A stretch of DNA of 64,000 bases from Kaustia mangrovi. GTDB taxonomy: Bacteria > Pseudomonadota > Alphaproteobacteria > Rhizobiales > Im1. The stretch covers positions 2,064,272 to 2,128,271 of the forward strand of contig NZ_CP058214.1 of the NCBI RefSeq assembly GCF_015482775.1. Direction: 5' to 3'. A model generated the notes under the pieces. That model saw only the letters and a list, made by a program, of their open reading frames with translations, did no database searches and had not been told where the DNA came from. The translations under genes were made by a program, and so were the position numbers. Of this stretch, positions 36,810 to 45,811 are shown in pieces; positions within the stretch are counted from its first letter, which is position 1, and every line of letters starts with the position of its first letter.

Positions 36810-37613
36810 CTATGCCGGCGCGGGCGTGCCCAGCCGGTCCATGAGCGCCATGGCGGCGGCCGGATTGCGGACCTTGCCGCCTGAGATCACATAGAGATAG
36901 ACCTCCCGCGGCCCGCCGCCCGCCGGTTGCGGGGAGACGGGATCGAGCCCCGCAGGCGTCGTGCCCTCGCTCCACTGCCGGGCACGCTGCGCCCACAGGT
37001 CGAGCCCGTCCTCGGGATATCCCCTCGCCTCGTCCTCGCGCGTCCCCATGATGCGCGCATAGACGAACGGCGCGGTGATGTCGGGGATCTGCGGATAGTC
37101 GCTGTCGCCGGCGAATATGACCGCCACGCCGTGGGCCCGCGCCATGGCGACGAAATCCGGCGTCCGGAAGCTTTCGTGGCGCACCTCCACGGCGTGCCGG
37201 ATCGTGCGCCCCTCGACGGTCTTCGGCAGAAGCTTCAGGAAGCCCTCGAAATCGGCAGGGTCGAATGCCTTGGTCGGCATGAACTGCCAGTTGACCGGCC
37301 CGAGCTTCGCCTTCAGCTCCATCAGGCCGCCGGTGAAGAAACGCTCGATGCTCTCGCCGGCCTCCGACAGCACCCGCCGGTTGGTGGCATAGCGCGGCGC
37401 TTTCACGGAGAAGACGAAATCCTCCGGAGTCTCGTCGTGCCATTTGGCGAAGCTTTCCGGCTTCTGCGATCCGTAATAGGTGCCGTTGATCTCGATGGAG
37501 GTGAGCTTGCGGCTGGCGAATTCCAGCTCCCGCTTCTGCGCCAGCCCTTCCGGATAGAAGGTGCCGCGCCACGGCTTGTAGGTCCAGCCGCCGATACCGA
37601 TACGAACCGTCAT
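36810..37613 (-). CDS. DUF72-family protein
   Basis: 267 residues, a TIM-barrel-like family of unknown function often found with nucleic-acid metabolism genes. Visible features are the start RIGIGGWTYKPWRGTFYPEG, the ERFFTGG helix, the GPVNWQFMPTKAFDPADFEGF region, HAVEVRHESFRTPDF, and RIMGTREDE near the C-terminal third. The frame is open upstream, but the Met at 37613 precedes the conserved RIGIGGW. It is on the same strand as the T3SS operon ending at 37706, 92 bases away, and is probably unrelated to it. Confidence 0.85.
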   Translation of the reverse strand: MTVRIGIGGWTYKPWRGTFYPEGLAQKRELEFASRKLTSIEINGTYYGSQKPESFAKWHDETPEDFVFSVKAPRYATNRRVLSEAGESIERFFTGGLMELKAKLGPVNWQFMPTKAFDPADFEGFLKLLPKTVEGRTIRHAVEVRHESFRTPDFVAMARAHGVAVIFAGDSDYPQIPDITAPFVYARIMGTREDEARGYPEDGLDLWAQRARQWSEGTTPAGLDPVSPQPAGGGPREVYLYVISGGKVRNPAAAMALMDRLGTPAPA

Positions 37614-37705
37614 GATGCCGTTCCCCGTCATGAAACCCGGCCAGTCGACCGGGTGGCAACCGTCCCCCATTCCGCCCCGGTCGTCCACCCCGAAAACGCC
37701 GGCTG

Positions 37706-38755
37706 TCACACCAGGCCGAGCCGGGTGAGCAGGCGGGCCACGGGCTGGAACGTCTCCGGGCTGATCGGCCGGCCGATCCGGTGGCCGTGATAGAGGCGGG
37801 CGGCGAGTTCGGCATCGTCGAAGATAGGGATGCCCATCTCGCGGGCCTGCGCGATCATCGCAGCACCCGCCGCACCCTTGCCCCTCGCGACGACCGCCGG
37901 CGCCGGGGTCTCGCCCGGCACGTAGCGCAGCCCGACGATCCGGTCGCCATGGACGACAGCGAGCACGGCGTTCCTCAGGCCGACCCGGACCGTGCGCTTG
38001 ACGGCCTCCCGGCGCTGGCGCTGGAGCTCGCTGCGGATGAAAGGATCGCCCTCATAGCTCTTGCGCTCGCGCTTGTGCTCGGTGCGCGTCATGCGCATGT
38101 CGCGCAGGAAGAGCCAGCGCTGGATCGGCAGGTCGATGAGCCCGATGGCGAGAAAGGCCAGCGCGGCCGTGATCGCCAGCGGCTTGGCGACCGCGAGCAG
38201 CACAGGGCCGAGGCAGGGCTCGCCGCAGGCCGGCGCATCGAACAGCGGCTGGAGCCACATGCTCAGCACCAGGGCGAAGGCCGTCGCGAGAATCACGACC
38301 TTGGCGAGCCCCTTGGCGAATTCGATCACGTTCCTGAGCGACGCGATCCGCTTGACCCCCTGCGCCGGATTGATGTGCTGGAACTTCGGCTTGACCGGCT
38401 CGGCGGAGAACACCAGCCCCCGGGTCACCAGGATGCCGAAGGTCAGTGTGACGGCCACCACGATGCCGGCGAGCGGCGCGGTCACGAGGACGAGCGCGAC
38501 CATGGCATGACGCGTCGCCCGTGCGCTCGCTTCCGCGAACGGCGCCGCCTGCAGCGTGGAGACGACCTGCACCACCTCCACCACATGGTCCCATATGAGC
38601 GGCCAGGCGAAGAGCAGATAGGCCATGGTGGCGCACAGCGTCGCGCCGGCGATGAAATCGCGGCTCTGCGAGACCTGGCCGCGCCGGCGCGCCTCCCTCA
38701 GCTTGTGCCACGAGGCGGGTAGGCTCTTTTCCTCTGTGTCCTGCTGCTGTGCCAT
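37706..38755 (-). CDS. sctU: T3SS export apparatus switch protein SctU, lacking the NPTH site
   Basis: 349 residues: cytosolic start, four membrane helices (about 32-56, 84-112, 145-168 and 185-212) and a cytoplasmic domain. FQHINPAQGVKRIAS (125-139) and YEGDPFIRSELQRQRRE (234-250) are unmistakable SctU/FlhB features, and VVVARGKGAAG...IPIFDDAELAARLYHG matches the cytoplasmic end. In homologs self-cleavage at the Asn-Pro of NPTH switches export from needle to effector substrates. Here the aligned residues are V268-H269-G270-D271 (AVVHGDRIVGLRYV), so the Asn-Pro bond is absent and cleavage by the normal route should not occur. The rest of the domain looks intact, so this is not a decayed gene. 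Last T3SS gene of the leftward operon. Confidence 0.9.
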   Translation of the reverse strand: MAQQQDTEEKSLPASWHKLREARRRGQVSQSRDFIAGATLCATMAYLLFAWPLIWDHVVEVVQVVSTLQAAPFAEASARATRHAMVALVLVTAPLAGIVVAVTLTFGILVTRGLVFSAEPVKPKFQHINPAQGVKRIASLRNVIEFAKGLAKVVILATAFALVLSMWLQPLFDAPACGEPCLGPVLLAVAKPLAITAALAFLAIGLIDLPIQRWLFLRDMRMTRTEHKRERKSYEGDPFIRSELQRQRREAVKRTVRVGLRNAVLAVVHGDRIVGLRYVPGETPAPAVVARGKGAAGAAMIAQAREMGIPIFDDAELAARLYHGHRIGRPISPETFQPVARLLTRLGLV

Positions 38756-38764
38756 GCCGCAGGC

Positions 38765-39568
38765 TCAGCCCGCAATGGCGCCGAGCGCGCGGGCCTTCTC
38801 CTGCGCGCTGGCCATGGCGCGGATGGAGCGGACCTCGGCCAGCAGGGTGGCGATCTCGTCGCTGGTGAGCCCGCTCGGCGGCGCGGCACGGATCTCCTCC
38901 GACCGGCCGAGCAGGCCGTAGACCACGATGAGATTGCGCTTGTGGCGCGGCTGGGCATCCGGCGCGGCGGCCACCTGGCGCATGAGCTTCACCGCCTCCT
39001 GGCCGTTTCCGGTCAGCGCCGAGGCAAGCGCGAGATTGGCCTTCACGTCCAGATCGCCGGGGTCGAGCTCGAGCGCGGTCGCATAGGCCGCCGTGGCCTG
39101 GTCGAGCCGGCCGGCGAGCGTCTGGGCGACGCCCAGCCGGTTATAGGCGCTGGCGGTGTCGAGAATGGCCGCGCCCTGACCGAGCGAGCGGATTCCGGCG
39201 TCGAAATCGCCCGTCTCGACAAGCGCCGACCCAAGGCCGATGAGGGCCTCGCCGTCATTGGGCTTCCTGGTGAGCACCGCCCGGAAGGCCTTGACTGCCT
39301 GTTCGGGATAGCCGGTCCGCATATAGGCCTCGCCGAGGCGCATATAGGCCGCGGGCTCGGCGCCGGGCACGGTGGCGGCGCGCTCGTACAGCGCAATCGC
39401 GGTGCCCGTATCCCCGCGCTCCTCCACCTCGGAGGCGAGTTTCGCAAGCCTGCCCGACTGGCTGTCACCCAGATCGGCGCCGGCCGATCCCTCCGGGTCC
39501 GACAGGGTTGCGCAGCCCGACAGCGCCACAGCCATCGCGATTGCCATGAGCACTGGGTTCGCCCGCAT
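38765..39568 (-). CDS. TadD-like TPR lipoprotein
   Basis: 267 residues. Lipoprotein signal with lipobox LSGC (Cys19), then about six tetratricopeptide repeats spanning residues 40-230, for example AAYMRLGEAYMRTGYPEQAV, NDGEALIGLGSALVETGDFD and ASAYNRLGVAQTLAGRLDQA. This is the arrangement of TadD, the outer-membrane-associated TPR lipoprotein of Tad pili, which helps secretin assembly. Here it follows CpaC-like and CpaD-like genes inside a T3SS operon, with sctU after a 9-base gap, so it probably pilots or scaffolds the outer-membrane pore of this system. A SctG-type pilotin role is the same idea. Confidence 0.7.
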   Translation of the reverse strand: MRANPVLMAIAMAVALSGCATLSDPEGSAGADLGDSQSGRLAKLASEVEERGDTGTAIALYERAATVPGAEPAAYMRLGEAYMRTGYPEQAVKAFRAVLTRKPNDGEALIGLGSALVETGDFDAGIRSLGQGAAILDTASAYNRLGVAQTLAGRLDQATAAYATALELDPGDLDVKANLALASALTGNGQEAVKLMRQVAAAPDAQPRHKRNLIVVYGLLGRSEEIRAAPPSGLTSDEIATLLAEVRSIRAMASAQEKARALGAIAG

Positions 39569-39601
39569 GGGTCCGCCTTTCTCTACACCCCTTTTCCAGC
39601 C

Positions 39602-40054
39602 TCAGGTCCCGCCGCCCATGGACGGCCCGCCGGAGGCGCCTGTGCCCGTGTTCGTGGTGGTGTTGGCCGCACCGAGCGGCGCCTCCTCGCCATAGAGGTA
39701 GCGTTGCGCCGCCCGCGCGCTGGGCGCAGCGGCCGCCTCGCCCATCCGGCGGCCCCTGACCAGCTCGTTCTGCCGCTCCACCATGCGCTGGAGATTGAAG
39801 GCATTGGCGCATCCTGCCGGCAGGTGCGGCCCGACCTCGGGCACGAAGGTCATGTGCGTGGCCGCCGGCGGCTCGGTGTCGGAGACCTCCGCGAGGCAGG
39901 CGTCCGGCACGAGCGCCTTGCCGCCGAGCTTTCCGGTCTCGCCGGTCGGCACATAGCTGTAATCGGGCGAATAGGCCTCCGGCGCCTCCGCACAGGCGGC
40001 AAGGGCGAGCAGAAGGCCGGCGACGAGGATATGGCGTTGCGCGATGTCTGTCAT
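39602..40054 (-). CDS. CpaD-like lipoprotein
   Basis: 150 residues from the ATG at 40054 (site GGGGACG); an ATG 24 bases upstream (40078) overlaps the secretin stop by four bases and is an alternative. The lipobox is LAAC (Cys21). After a variable middle, residues about 105-140 read GCANAFNLQRMVERQNELVRG (in part) followed by SARAAQRYLYGE, the C-terminal pattern of CpaD, the outer-membrane lipoprotein partner of the CpaC secretin in Tad systems. The tail is Gly/Thr/Ser-rich. Identification rests on this motif and the neighbouring Tad-like secretin. Confidence 0.7.
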   Translation of the reverse strand: MTDIAQRHILVAGLLLALAACAEAPEAYSPDYSYVPTGETGKLGGKALVPDACLAEVSDTEPPAATHMTFVPEVGPHLPAGCANAFNLQRMVERQNELVRGRRMGEAAAAPSARAAQRYLYGEEAPLGAANTTTNTGTGASGGPSMGGGT

Positions 40055-40074
40055 GGTAGCGTCCCCGGCTCTGG

Positions 40075-41433
40075 TCATCTGGCGACGAAGCCCCAGGGCC
40101 GGTCGCTATAGGCCTTTCTGGGCTTGGGTTTCGGCTCGGGCTCGGGCGGCCTGGCCGGCCGGTCGATCGGCGTCACCATGTTGCGGTCGCTCACCGGTTC
40201 GACGAGATAGGGCGTGATCATGATCACGAGCTCCGTCTCGTCGCGCCGGTAGCGCTGCGACTGGAACAGGGCGCCGAGGATCGGCAGGTCGCCGAGCACG
40301 GGCATCTTGTCGAGATCGCGCGAGAGCTGGCGCTGGAACATGCCGGCGATGGCGAAGGTCTGCCCGCTGGCCACCTCCACGGTGGTCTCCGCCCGGCGCA
40401 CCACGAGGCTCGGCACGCTGAACCCCTCGATCTCGACGGCCCCGGCACGCGACAGCGAGGAGACTTCCGGCTTCACGCGCAGCGCGATCCGGTCGTTCTT
40501 GATCAGCGTCGGCGTGAAGACCAGCGATACGCCGAACGGCTTGTATTCGATCCCGATCGTGTCGTTGTCCTGCGGGATCGGCACGGGGATCTCGCCGCCG
40601 GCGAGGAAACTCGCCGTCTGGCCCGACACCGCCGTCAGGTTCGGTTCGGCAAGGATGGAGAGCACACCGTTGCGCTGCAGGACGTCGAGCAGCACGTTGA
40701 TATCCACATCGCCAGCGCCGACATTGAAGCCCAGATTGGCGGTATCGCCGGTATTGCCGGTGGAGAACATGCCAAAGGAGAAGCTGCCCGAACTGACGAA
40801 GACCTCCCAGTCGATACCGAAGGAGGACAGCTCGTTGCGCGAGACCTCCGCGAAGCGCACGCGGATATTGACCTGCTGGGATCCGGCCACCGTGGTGTTG
40901 TTGAGCGGCGGCTGGCCCTCCGGCGAGAAGGTGCGCGCCACATTGTCGACGTCGACCGCCTCGTCGACCGAGCGCGTGCGCCCGCTCGCCACGATCCGCG
41001 TGCCGAAGATCGTGAGGTCCACCGTCGAGGTGGGCTGCAGGGAGCGCCGGGCGTCGTTGGCCGGCTGGGGATCGGCCACGACCCGGAACTGGGTGGACGC
41101 CTCGAGCCGCTGGTCGGCTGTGATCGCGATGAGATTGGTCACGCCGGGCTTGAGGCCGTAGACATAGACGACGTCCGGCGAGACGACCCGGAGATCAGCG
41201 ATCTCGGGATCGGCGATCAGCACCGATTCGACCGGCTGGTCGAAGCGCAGGATGCGCCCCTGGCCGACCGGCAGGTCGAGGGCTTGACGCCCCGGCAGGC
41301 GCGAGGCCTCCAGCGCGGCGGCATCTCCCCAACCGGTCAACAGGAAGGCGAGGGCCGCGAGCACCATCGCGACACGCATTCCCGCGTGCCGGCCCGTCCC
41401 CGCAAGCCCGACCGGCGTTTCACTCACCGTCAT
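40075..41433 (-). CDS. Tad/CpaC-type outer-membrane secretin embedded in the T3SS operon
   Basis: 452 residues from the Met at 41433 (GGAG nine bases before; Met three codons upstream is possible). After a signal peptide the protein opens with the pilus-type N domain (RILRFDQPVESVLIADPEIA, LRVVSPDVVYVYGLKPGVTN), as in CpaC/RcpA. The secretin domain (about 200-420) has NIRVRFAEVSRNELSSFGID, ILAEPNLTAVSGQTASFLAGGE (in part), IPVPIPQDNDTIGIEYKPFG, and the closing LPILGALFQSQRYRRDETEL. This is closer to Tad than to SctC secretins, which lack this N domain. The C-terminus is Pro/Lys-rich. Placed between sctV and the CpaD-like gene, it should form the outer-membrane pore. Confidence 0.88.
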   Translation of the reverse strand: MTVSETPVGLAGTGRHAGMRVAMVLAALAFLLTGWGDAAALEASRLPGRQALDLPVGQGRILRFDQPVESVLIADPEIADLRVVSPDVVYVYGLKPGVTNLIAITADQRLEASTQFRVVADPQPANDARRSLQPTSTVDLTIFGTRIVASGRTRSVDEAVDVDNVARTFSPEGQPPLNNTTVAGSQQVNIRVRFAEVSRNELSSFGIDWEVFVSSGSFSFGMFSTGNTGDTANLGFNVGAGDVDINVLLDVLQRNGVLSILAEPNLTAVSGQTASFLAGGEIPVPIPQDNDTIGIEYKPFGVSLVFTPTLIKNDRIALRVKPEVSSLSRAGAVEIEGFSVPSLVVRRAETTVEVASGQTFAIAGMFQRQLSRDLDKMPVLGDLPILGALFQSQRYRRDETELVIMITPYLVEPVSDRNMVTPIDRPARPPEPEPKPKPRKAYSDRPWGFVAR

Positions 41434-41490
41434 TCGCTGCATCTCCCCCGCATCCCGTCTCGCTCTCCCTCATGGGCGGCCTTCGCCGCG

Positions 41491-43659
41491 TCACACCGCC
41501 GATCCCCGGGCAGCGGCTTCTCCGGCATCCGGCACTGTCTCGGATGACTGCTGTGCGCCCCTCTCGGCGCGGGACTTCGTGATCGTGGCCAGCGGCTGCA
41601 CGGAGAACTCCGGTGCGAGCTCCTGATAGGAAAGCACCGCAAGATCGATCTCGTGGCGCGCGAGCAGGGCGCGCGCATGCCGGCGCACATCCATGGCAGC
41701 CAGCACGACGGGCTCCGCATCGGCCTCGGTCTCGGCAAGGGCCTGCTCGATCTGGCCGACAAGGATGCGCGCGCCGTCGTCGGAAATGTTCAGGAAAGCG
41801 CCGGCCGACGTCGAGCGCACGGCGGCGCGCAGCATCTCCTCCACCGGGCGCTCCAGCACATAGGCCGCGATGACCCGGTTGCGGTCCGCCATCCGGAAGC
41901 AGATCTGACGCTTGAGCGCCATGCGGACATATTCGGTGAGCAGAACCACATCCTGCTCGCGCTGTCCCCATTCGACGAGCGCCTCCAGGATCAACCGCAT
42001 ATTGCGGATCGGCACGTCCTCGTCGACCAGCCGGCGCAGGATCTCCGCCATTTTCTGGAGCGGAACCACCCCCTGAGCCTCCTTGACCAGATCGGCATAG
42101 TCGGCCTCCATCGCGGCGAGCAGGCGTCCGGTCTCCTGGATGCCGACGAAATGGCCGGCATAGGAGCGCATGGCATGCTCGAGCGCACGGCCGACCGCCT
42201 CGAGCGGACCGAGCGTCGTCACGCCCGCCGCAGTCAGCGTGTCGCCGTGAACGGCGTCCACCCACAGCGCCTTGCGCCGCCCAGCGAGCGGGGGCCCCTC
42301 CTCGTGCTCCACGCCGGCAAGCTCCAGATGGGCCGCCTCGTCCTCCACGAGGATCCTGCCCTGAGGGATCTCGGCTTCGGCGATCGGCGCCCCTTCGAGA
42401 TCGATCCGGAAGCGCTGGTCGCAGAGCCCCGCGTCCCGGCGCATGTCGATGCCGGGCACCTCGACGCCGAGATCGTCCCGGAGCCTGTGCCGGATCCGCT
42501 GGGCCAGCGGCGCGAACGCCTCCTCCGACACGACCCCCGACAGGCCCGCCCCCATCCGCACAATGACGCGCGCCGGCGGCCCGAGCGCCCGGGTCTCTTC
42601 CCCCTCGGCAAGCTCCGGCGGGCCGCCACGCCCCTCATGCTCGACGAGCTCCGCGGCCACCGGCCGCAGACCCGCCATGCGCGGCGCGCGGCTTCGGTAC
42701 TGGACATAGGCCCCGGTGGCGAAGATCGCGGCCATTGCGAGGAACACGGGCGCGGGGAAGCCGGGCACGAGGCTCAACACGACCAGGATCGCCGCGGCGA
42801 GCGCCAGTGCGCGGGCATCGCGCGAAAGCTGGCCGGCGATCTGCGCGCCGAGATTACTCTCCTCGTCGGAGGCGACCCGCGTGATGACCGTGCCCGCCGC
42901 GACGGAGACGAGCAGCGCCGGAATCTGGGCGACAAGCCCGTCGCCGACGGTCAGGAGCGAGTATGTCTGCGCCGCCTGGCCGAGCGACATGCCGTGCTGC
43001 AGCGTGCCGATGGCAAGGCCGCCGAGAAGGTTAACCACGATGACGACGAGGCCGGCGATGGCGTCGCCCTTGACGAACTTCATCGCGCCGTCCATGGCGC
43101 CGTAGAGCTGGCTCTCGCGCTCCAGGCGATGGCGCAGGCGGCGCGCCTCGGCCTGGTCGATATCGCCGTTGCGCAGATCCGCGTCGATGCTCATCTGCTT
43201 GCCGGGCAGCGCATCGAGCGTGAAGCGCGCGGCAACCTCCGCGACGCGCTCGGCCCCCTTCGTGATGACCACGAACTGGGCGATGGTGATAATCAGGAAG
43301 ATGACGAGGCCGACGGCGATGCTGCCGCCGATCACGAAGGCGCCGAAGGTGGAGACGATCTCGCCCGCATCGGCCTGCAGCAGGATCAGCCGCGAGGTGG
43401 TGATCGTGATGGCGAGCCGGAACAGCGTGGCCATGAGAATGACCGACGGCAGGGACGAGAAGTCCAGCGGCTGCGCGACATAGAAGGCGACGAGCAGGAT
43501 CAGCACGCTGGTCGCCATGTTCGCCGAGATCAGCGCGTCGACCAGCGCCGTCGGCAACGGGATGATCATCATGATCACCGCGACCAGCATCAGGATCGCG
43601 ATCACCAGGTCGCCACGCCGTGCAAGCCGCCCCAGCGAGCGCGCCATCGGAGCCGCCAT
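41491..43659 (-). CDS. sctV: T3SS export gate protein SctV
   Basis: 722 residues. About eight membrane helices (20-320) with the family's LDFSSLPSVILMATLFRLAI and the FHIPEP-type cytoplasmic motif ALPGKQMSIDADLRNGDIDQ; VGDGLVAQIPALLVSVAAGTV follows. The C-terminal cytoplasmic domain (about 355-690) forms the nonameric ring that receives chaperone-substrate complexes. It has LEHAMRSYAGHFVGIQETGR, EILRRLVDEDVPIRNMRLIL and LTEYVRMALKRQICFRMADR. It starts 3 bases after sctY. The last 25 residues are polar and variable. Confidence 0.96.
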   Translation of the reverse strand: MAAPMARSLGRLARRGDLVIAILMLVAVIMMIIPLPTALVDALISANMATSVLILLVAFYVAQPLDFSSLPSVILMATLFRLAITITTSRLILLQADAGEIVSTFGAFVIGGSIAVGLVIFLIITIAQFVVITKGAERVAEVAARFTLDALPGKQMSIDADLRNGDIDQAEARRLRHRLERESQLYGAMDGAMKFVKGDAIAGLVVIVVNLLGGLAIGTLQHGMSLGQAAQTYSLLTVGDGLVAQIPALLVSVAAGTVITRVASDEESNLGAQIAGQLSRDARALALAAAILVVLSLVPGFPAPVFLAMAAIFATGAYVQYRSRAPRMAGLRPVAAELVEHEGRGGPPELAEGEETRALGPPARVIVRMGAGLSGVVSEEAFAPLAQRIRHRLRDDLGVEVPGIDMRRDAGLCDQRFRIDLEGAPIAEAEIPQGRILVEDEAAHLELAGVEHEEGPPLAGRRKALWVDAVHGDTLTAAGVTTLGPLEAVGRALEHAMRSYAGHFVGIQETGRLLAAMEADYADLVKEAQGVVPLQKMAEILRRLVDEDVPIRNMRLILEALVEWGQREQDVVLLTEYVRMALKRQICFRMADRNRVIAAYVLERPVEEMLRAAVRSTSAGAFLNISDDGARILVGQIEQALAETEADAEPVVLAAMDVRRHARALLARHEIDLAVLSYQELAPEFSVQPLATITKSRAERGAQQSSETVPDAGEAAARGSAV

Positions 43660-43662
43660 GGT

Positions 43663-43998
43663 TCAGGCCTCCCCGCGCCGGGCCTGGAAGTCGCGGAAGA
43701 CATCGCGCGCCTCGCCCGTGCGGCCGGCCGCGAGCAGGGCCCGGCTCTTCAGCAGGGCGAGCGCCGGATGCCCGTCGCCGTCGAGCGCTTCGAGCCGGGC
43801 GATCACGGTGAGCGCGCGATCCGCCTCTCCGTCGGTCACGAACAGATGGGCGAGGGTCTTCAGCACGCCGGAATCCTCCGGCGCCAGACGCGCCGCGATC
43901 AGCAGCAGGACGACGCCGCGCCGGGCCTGGCCATGGCATCCGTAGAGATAGCCGAGAGCATGCAGGAGCTGCACGGTATCGTCGCGGCCGCCGCTCAC
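43663..43998 (-). CDS. sctY: T3SS SctY-type TPR protein
   Basis: 111 residues, entirely helical, with about three tetratricopeptide-like repeats: VQLLHALGYLYGCHGQARRG, VLKTLAHLFVTDGEADRALT and PALALLKSRALLAAGRTGEA. This matches the SctY (YscY-type) assembly chaperone, which binds SctX and supports export of early substrates. The GTG start at 43998 lies in the stop of the preceding gene (GTGA overlap), so translation is coupled; the reading frame is open far upstream but without features. The gene lies between the SctX-like gene and sctV, the standard place. Confidence 0.8.
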   Translation of the reverse strand: MSGGRDDTVQLLHALGYLYGCHGQARRGVVLLLIAARLAPEDSGVLKTLAHLFVTDGEADRALTVIARLEALDGDGHPALALLKSRALLAAGRTGEARDVFRDFQARRGEA

Positions 43999-44366
43999 GT
44001 CTCGAGCCCGCCATGGATCCGCTCGAGCAGGTCCTGATGGCGTCCGATCTCGTCCTCGATCAGTGTCGTTGCCAGGCTGCGCAACTCCTCGCCGCCTTCC
44101 AGCCGCGGAATGACGTCGGCGGCAAGGTGCTCGAGGATAGAGACCGAGCGCTGGAAGATCCCCGGCTCGGCGATGCGCGGCATGATGAAGTCGACGAGTT
44201 CCTCGCCGAGCGAATTGGCCGTGACGTCGGAGGTGCCGCCCTCGTCCGTCCGGGCCAGCGCCTCGATCTCCTCGGCGCGAATATCGGTGACCGGTTCCGG
44301 CGTGCGCTCGGCAAGCCGGTCCAGAACCACGTCGAGACGCTGGCGGTCGATCCTCTGGTCTTGCAT
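43995..44366 (-). CDS. SctX-like T3SS protein
   Basis: 123 residues from the Met at 44366 (site GGAAGGGG; a Met at 44396 would add ten residues). A variable acidic N-terminal half, then helices LGEELVDFIMPRIAEPGIFQ and LEHLAADVIPRLEGGEELRS and the C-terminal ATTLIEDEIGRHQDLLERIH. The size, the position directly before sctY, the four-base overlap and the amphipathic C-terminal helices with the LLEDExxxHxxLL-like character fit SctX (YscX), an early export substrate bound by SctY and SctV. Sequence conservation in SctX is low, so this is a positional call. Confidence 0.55.
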   Translation of the reverse strand: MQDQRIDRQRLDVVLDRLAERTPEPVTDIRAEEIEALARTDEGGTSDVTANSLGEELVDFIMPRIAEPGIFQRSVSILEHLAADVIPRLEGGEELRSLATTLIEDEIGRHQDLLERIHGGLET

Positions 44367-44405
44367 GATGTGCGCCCCTTCCGCGGCGCCGGCCATACCG
44401 GCCGG

Positions 44406-45494
44406 TCACTGATAGGTCAGCGCCACCGTCGCGTCGTCCTTCGCGAGCACCAGGCGTTCCGCGCCGATCTTGCGGATCGCCCAGCCATCCTCGACGAAGG
44501 CGCCCTCGTAGTAGCGCGAGCCGTCCCGCGTGATGACATAGGGCCGTTCGCCGAACCAGATCGCCTGAAGCGCCAGCCTCGGCATCTTCTGGCCTGCGCC
44601 GGTGACGACATTGGAGATCATCACGATCCGTCCGCCATAGGCCTGGTCGAACCATTGCTGGACGGCCGTCCAGGCGCCTGCCCTCTTCTCCGCGAGCGTG
44701 CCGGAAACCGCCAGGCGCCCGTCGGCGGCCGCGACCCTGAGGCCTGCGATGCCGGCGGCGTCGAGCCGTTCCCTCAGCGCGGCGGCCACCTCGGCCGCGC
44801 TCGCCGGCTTGACGGTACCGGCGCTCGGGCCCGTGCCGCGCGAGGGATGGAGCGCGGTGAGCCGTTCCAGCCCGGCAAGGGAGGCGACGCGGACGACGTC
44901 GCCGCCGCCGGGCGTGGCCTCGCGCGCAGCCTGGGCGCCCGTCGTGTCCGGGCCCGACCCCTGCGCGACGACCGAGACGGCGAACACGCCGAACAGGAAG
45001 GTCGCAGCGATCACCGCCGGCTTGCGGACGAGACGCCGGCCGAGGCCCGACAACGTCTTCATCACGGCATCTCCGGAGGGGTTCGATGCTCCGGCGATGC
45101 GGATGACGGCCTCGCCGACGACGAGGTCCACCGGCAGCTTCAGGCGGCAGCCATGGCCTTCCGGCACGGTCTCGCCGCTGGTCAGGCCGACATCGCCGCC
45201 CACCGTCTCCAGCCGCACGCTTCCTCCGGTCAGCCCGAGCGTGGCGTGCACGGGCGCAACGCCCTCGTCCCGCAGGACGATGTCCGCCTTGGCGCTGGAG
45301 CCGATACTGTATGTCGTGCCGTCGAGCGTGAGCGTCACGCCCTTGTGGATGCCGTCCGTCACCTGAAGTGCGGGCGGGGACCGGTCGGCCGCCATGTCGA
45401 GCCATGGTGCGGCGCGTTCGCCAAGCTCGGCTGCAAGCGCCGACAGGCGGCGCGATGCTTCGTCCCGAAATCGATTGGCCATTGCCAGGATCAT
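44406..45494 (-). CDS. sctD: T3SS inner-membrane ring protein SctD
   Basis: 362 residues. The cytoplasmic part (about 40-135) is a degenerate FHA fold: GVTLTLDGTTYSIGSSAKAD then IVLRDEGVAPVHATLGL. One membrane helix at 158-177, then a periplasmic region with small ring-forming (BON-like) domains (about 225-345), ending in VALTYQ. SctD forms the inner-membrane ring with SctJ and contacts the secretin N0 domain. The ATG at 45494 has a clear AAGGGGCGAG site; the frame is open 111 codons more upstream but has no protein-like content there and would cover the neighbouring small gene. Confidence 0.88.
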   Translation of the reverse strand: MILAMANRFRDEASRRLSALAAELGERAAPWLDMAADRSPPALQVTDGIHKGVTLTLDGTTYSIGSSAKADIVLRDEGVAPVHATLGLTGGSVRLETVGGDVGLTSGETVPEGHGCRLKLPVDLVVGEAVIRIAGASNPSGDAVMKTLSGLGRRLVRKPAVIAATFLFGVFAVSVVAQGSGPDTTGAQAAREATPGGGDVVRVASLAGLERLTALHPSRGTGPSAGTVKPASAAEVAAALRERLDAAGIAGLRVAAADGRLAVSGTLAEKRAGAWTAVQQWFDQAYGGRIVMISNVVTGAGQKMPRLALQAIWFGERPYVITRDGSRYYEGAFVEDGWAIRKIGAERLVLAKDDATVALTYQ

Positions 45495-45628
45495 CGAACT
45501 CGCCCCTTCATCTTCGCTCAAGGGAATGCAACCCGTTGCCCGGGTGTCGGCTCGCGCCCGGGACCGGCCGTTCAGGATGGCCCGACAGGGCAAGGTGCGA
45601 CGCCGGCCAGCCGGCGCCGCACTGCCCG

Positions 45629-45811
45629 TCACGCCGTGTAGCGGCTGGCCTTGGCGGCATCCTTGACCGCGTTGGGCTCGCTCGTCCGCTCCGTCGTATC
45701 CATCGTCAGGAGCGTCATCTCCCAGAGCTTGTTGATCATCTGGTCCTGCTTCTCGTGCGGATCCTGGGCACCGTTGTTGCCCGACTCCGAATTCACGTTC
45801 GGCGTCGCCAT
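45629..45811 (-). CDS. 60-residue protein at head of the leftward T3SS operon
   Basis: Sequence starts MATPNVNSESGNNGAQDPHE and has one amphipathic helix (MINKLWEMTLLTMDTTERTS) before a polar tail. No signal peptide, no cysteine. A consensus GAGGAGAG site precedes the ATG, which supports real expression. First gene of the sctD-to-sctU operon. Size and a polar disordered N-terminus are compatible with an exported needle- or rod-type subunit, or a small early substrate, but there is no clear SctF match. Function unknown. Confidence 0.6.
   Translation of the reverse strand: MATPNVNSESGNNGAQDPHEKQDQMINKLWEMTLLTMDTTERTSEPNAVKDAAKASRYTA

Noticed and set aside
38765-41433. A Tad pilus locus lying next to a T3SS by chance
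   Set aside because: The three Tad-like genes are within the T3SS operon between sctV and sctU with short gaps, and no TadA, TadB/C or Flp gene is present. Not excluded for the rest of the genome.
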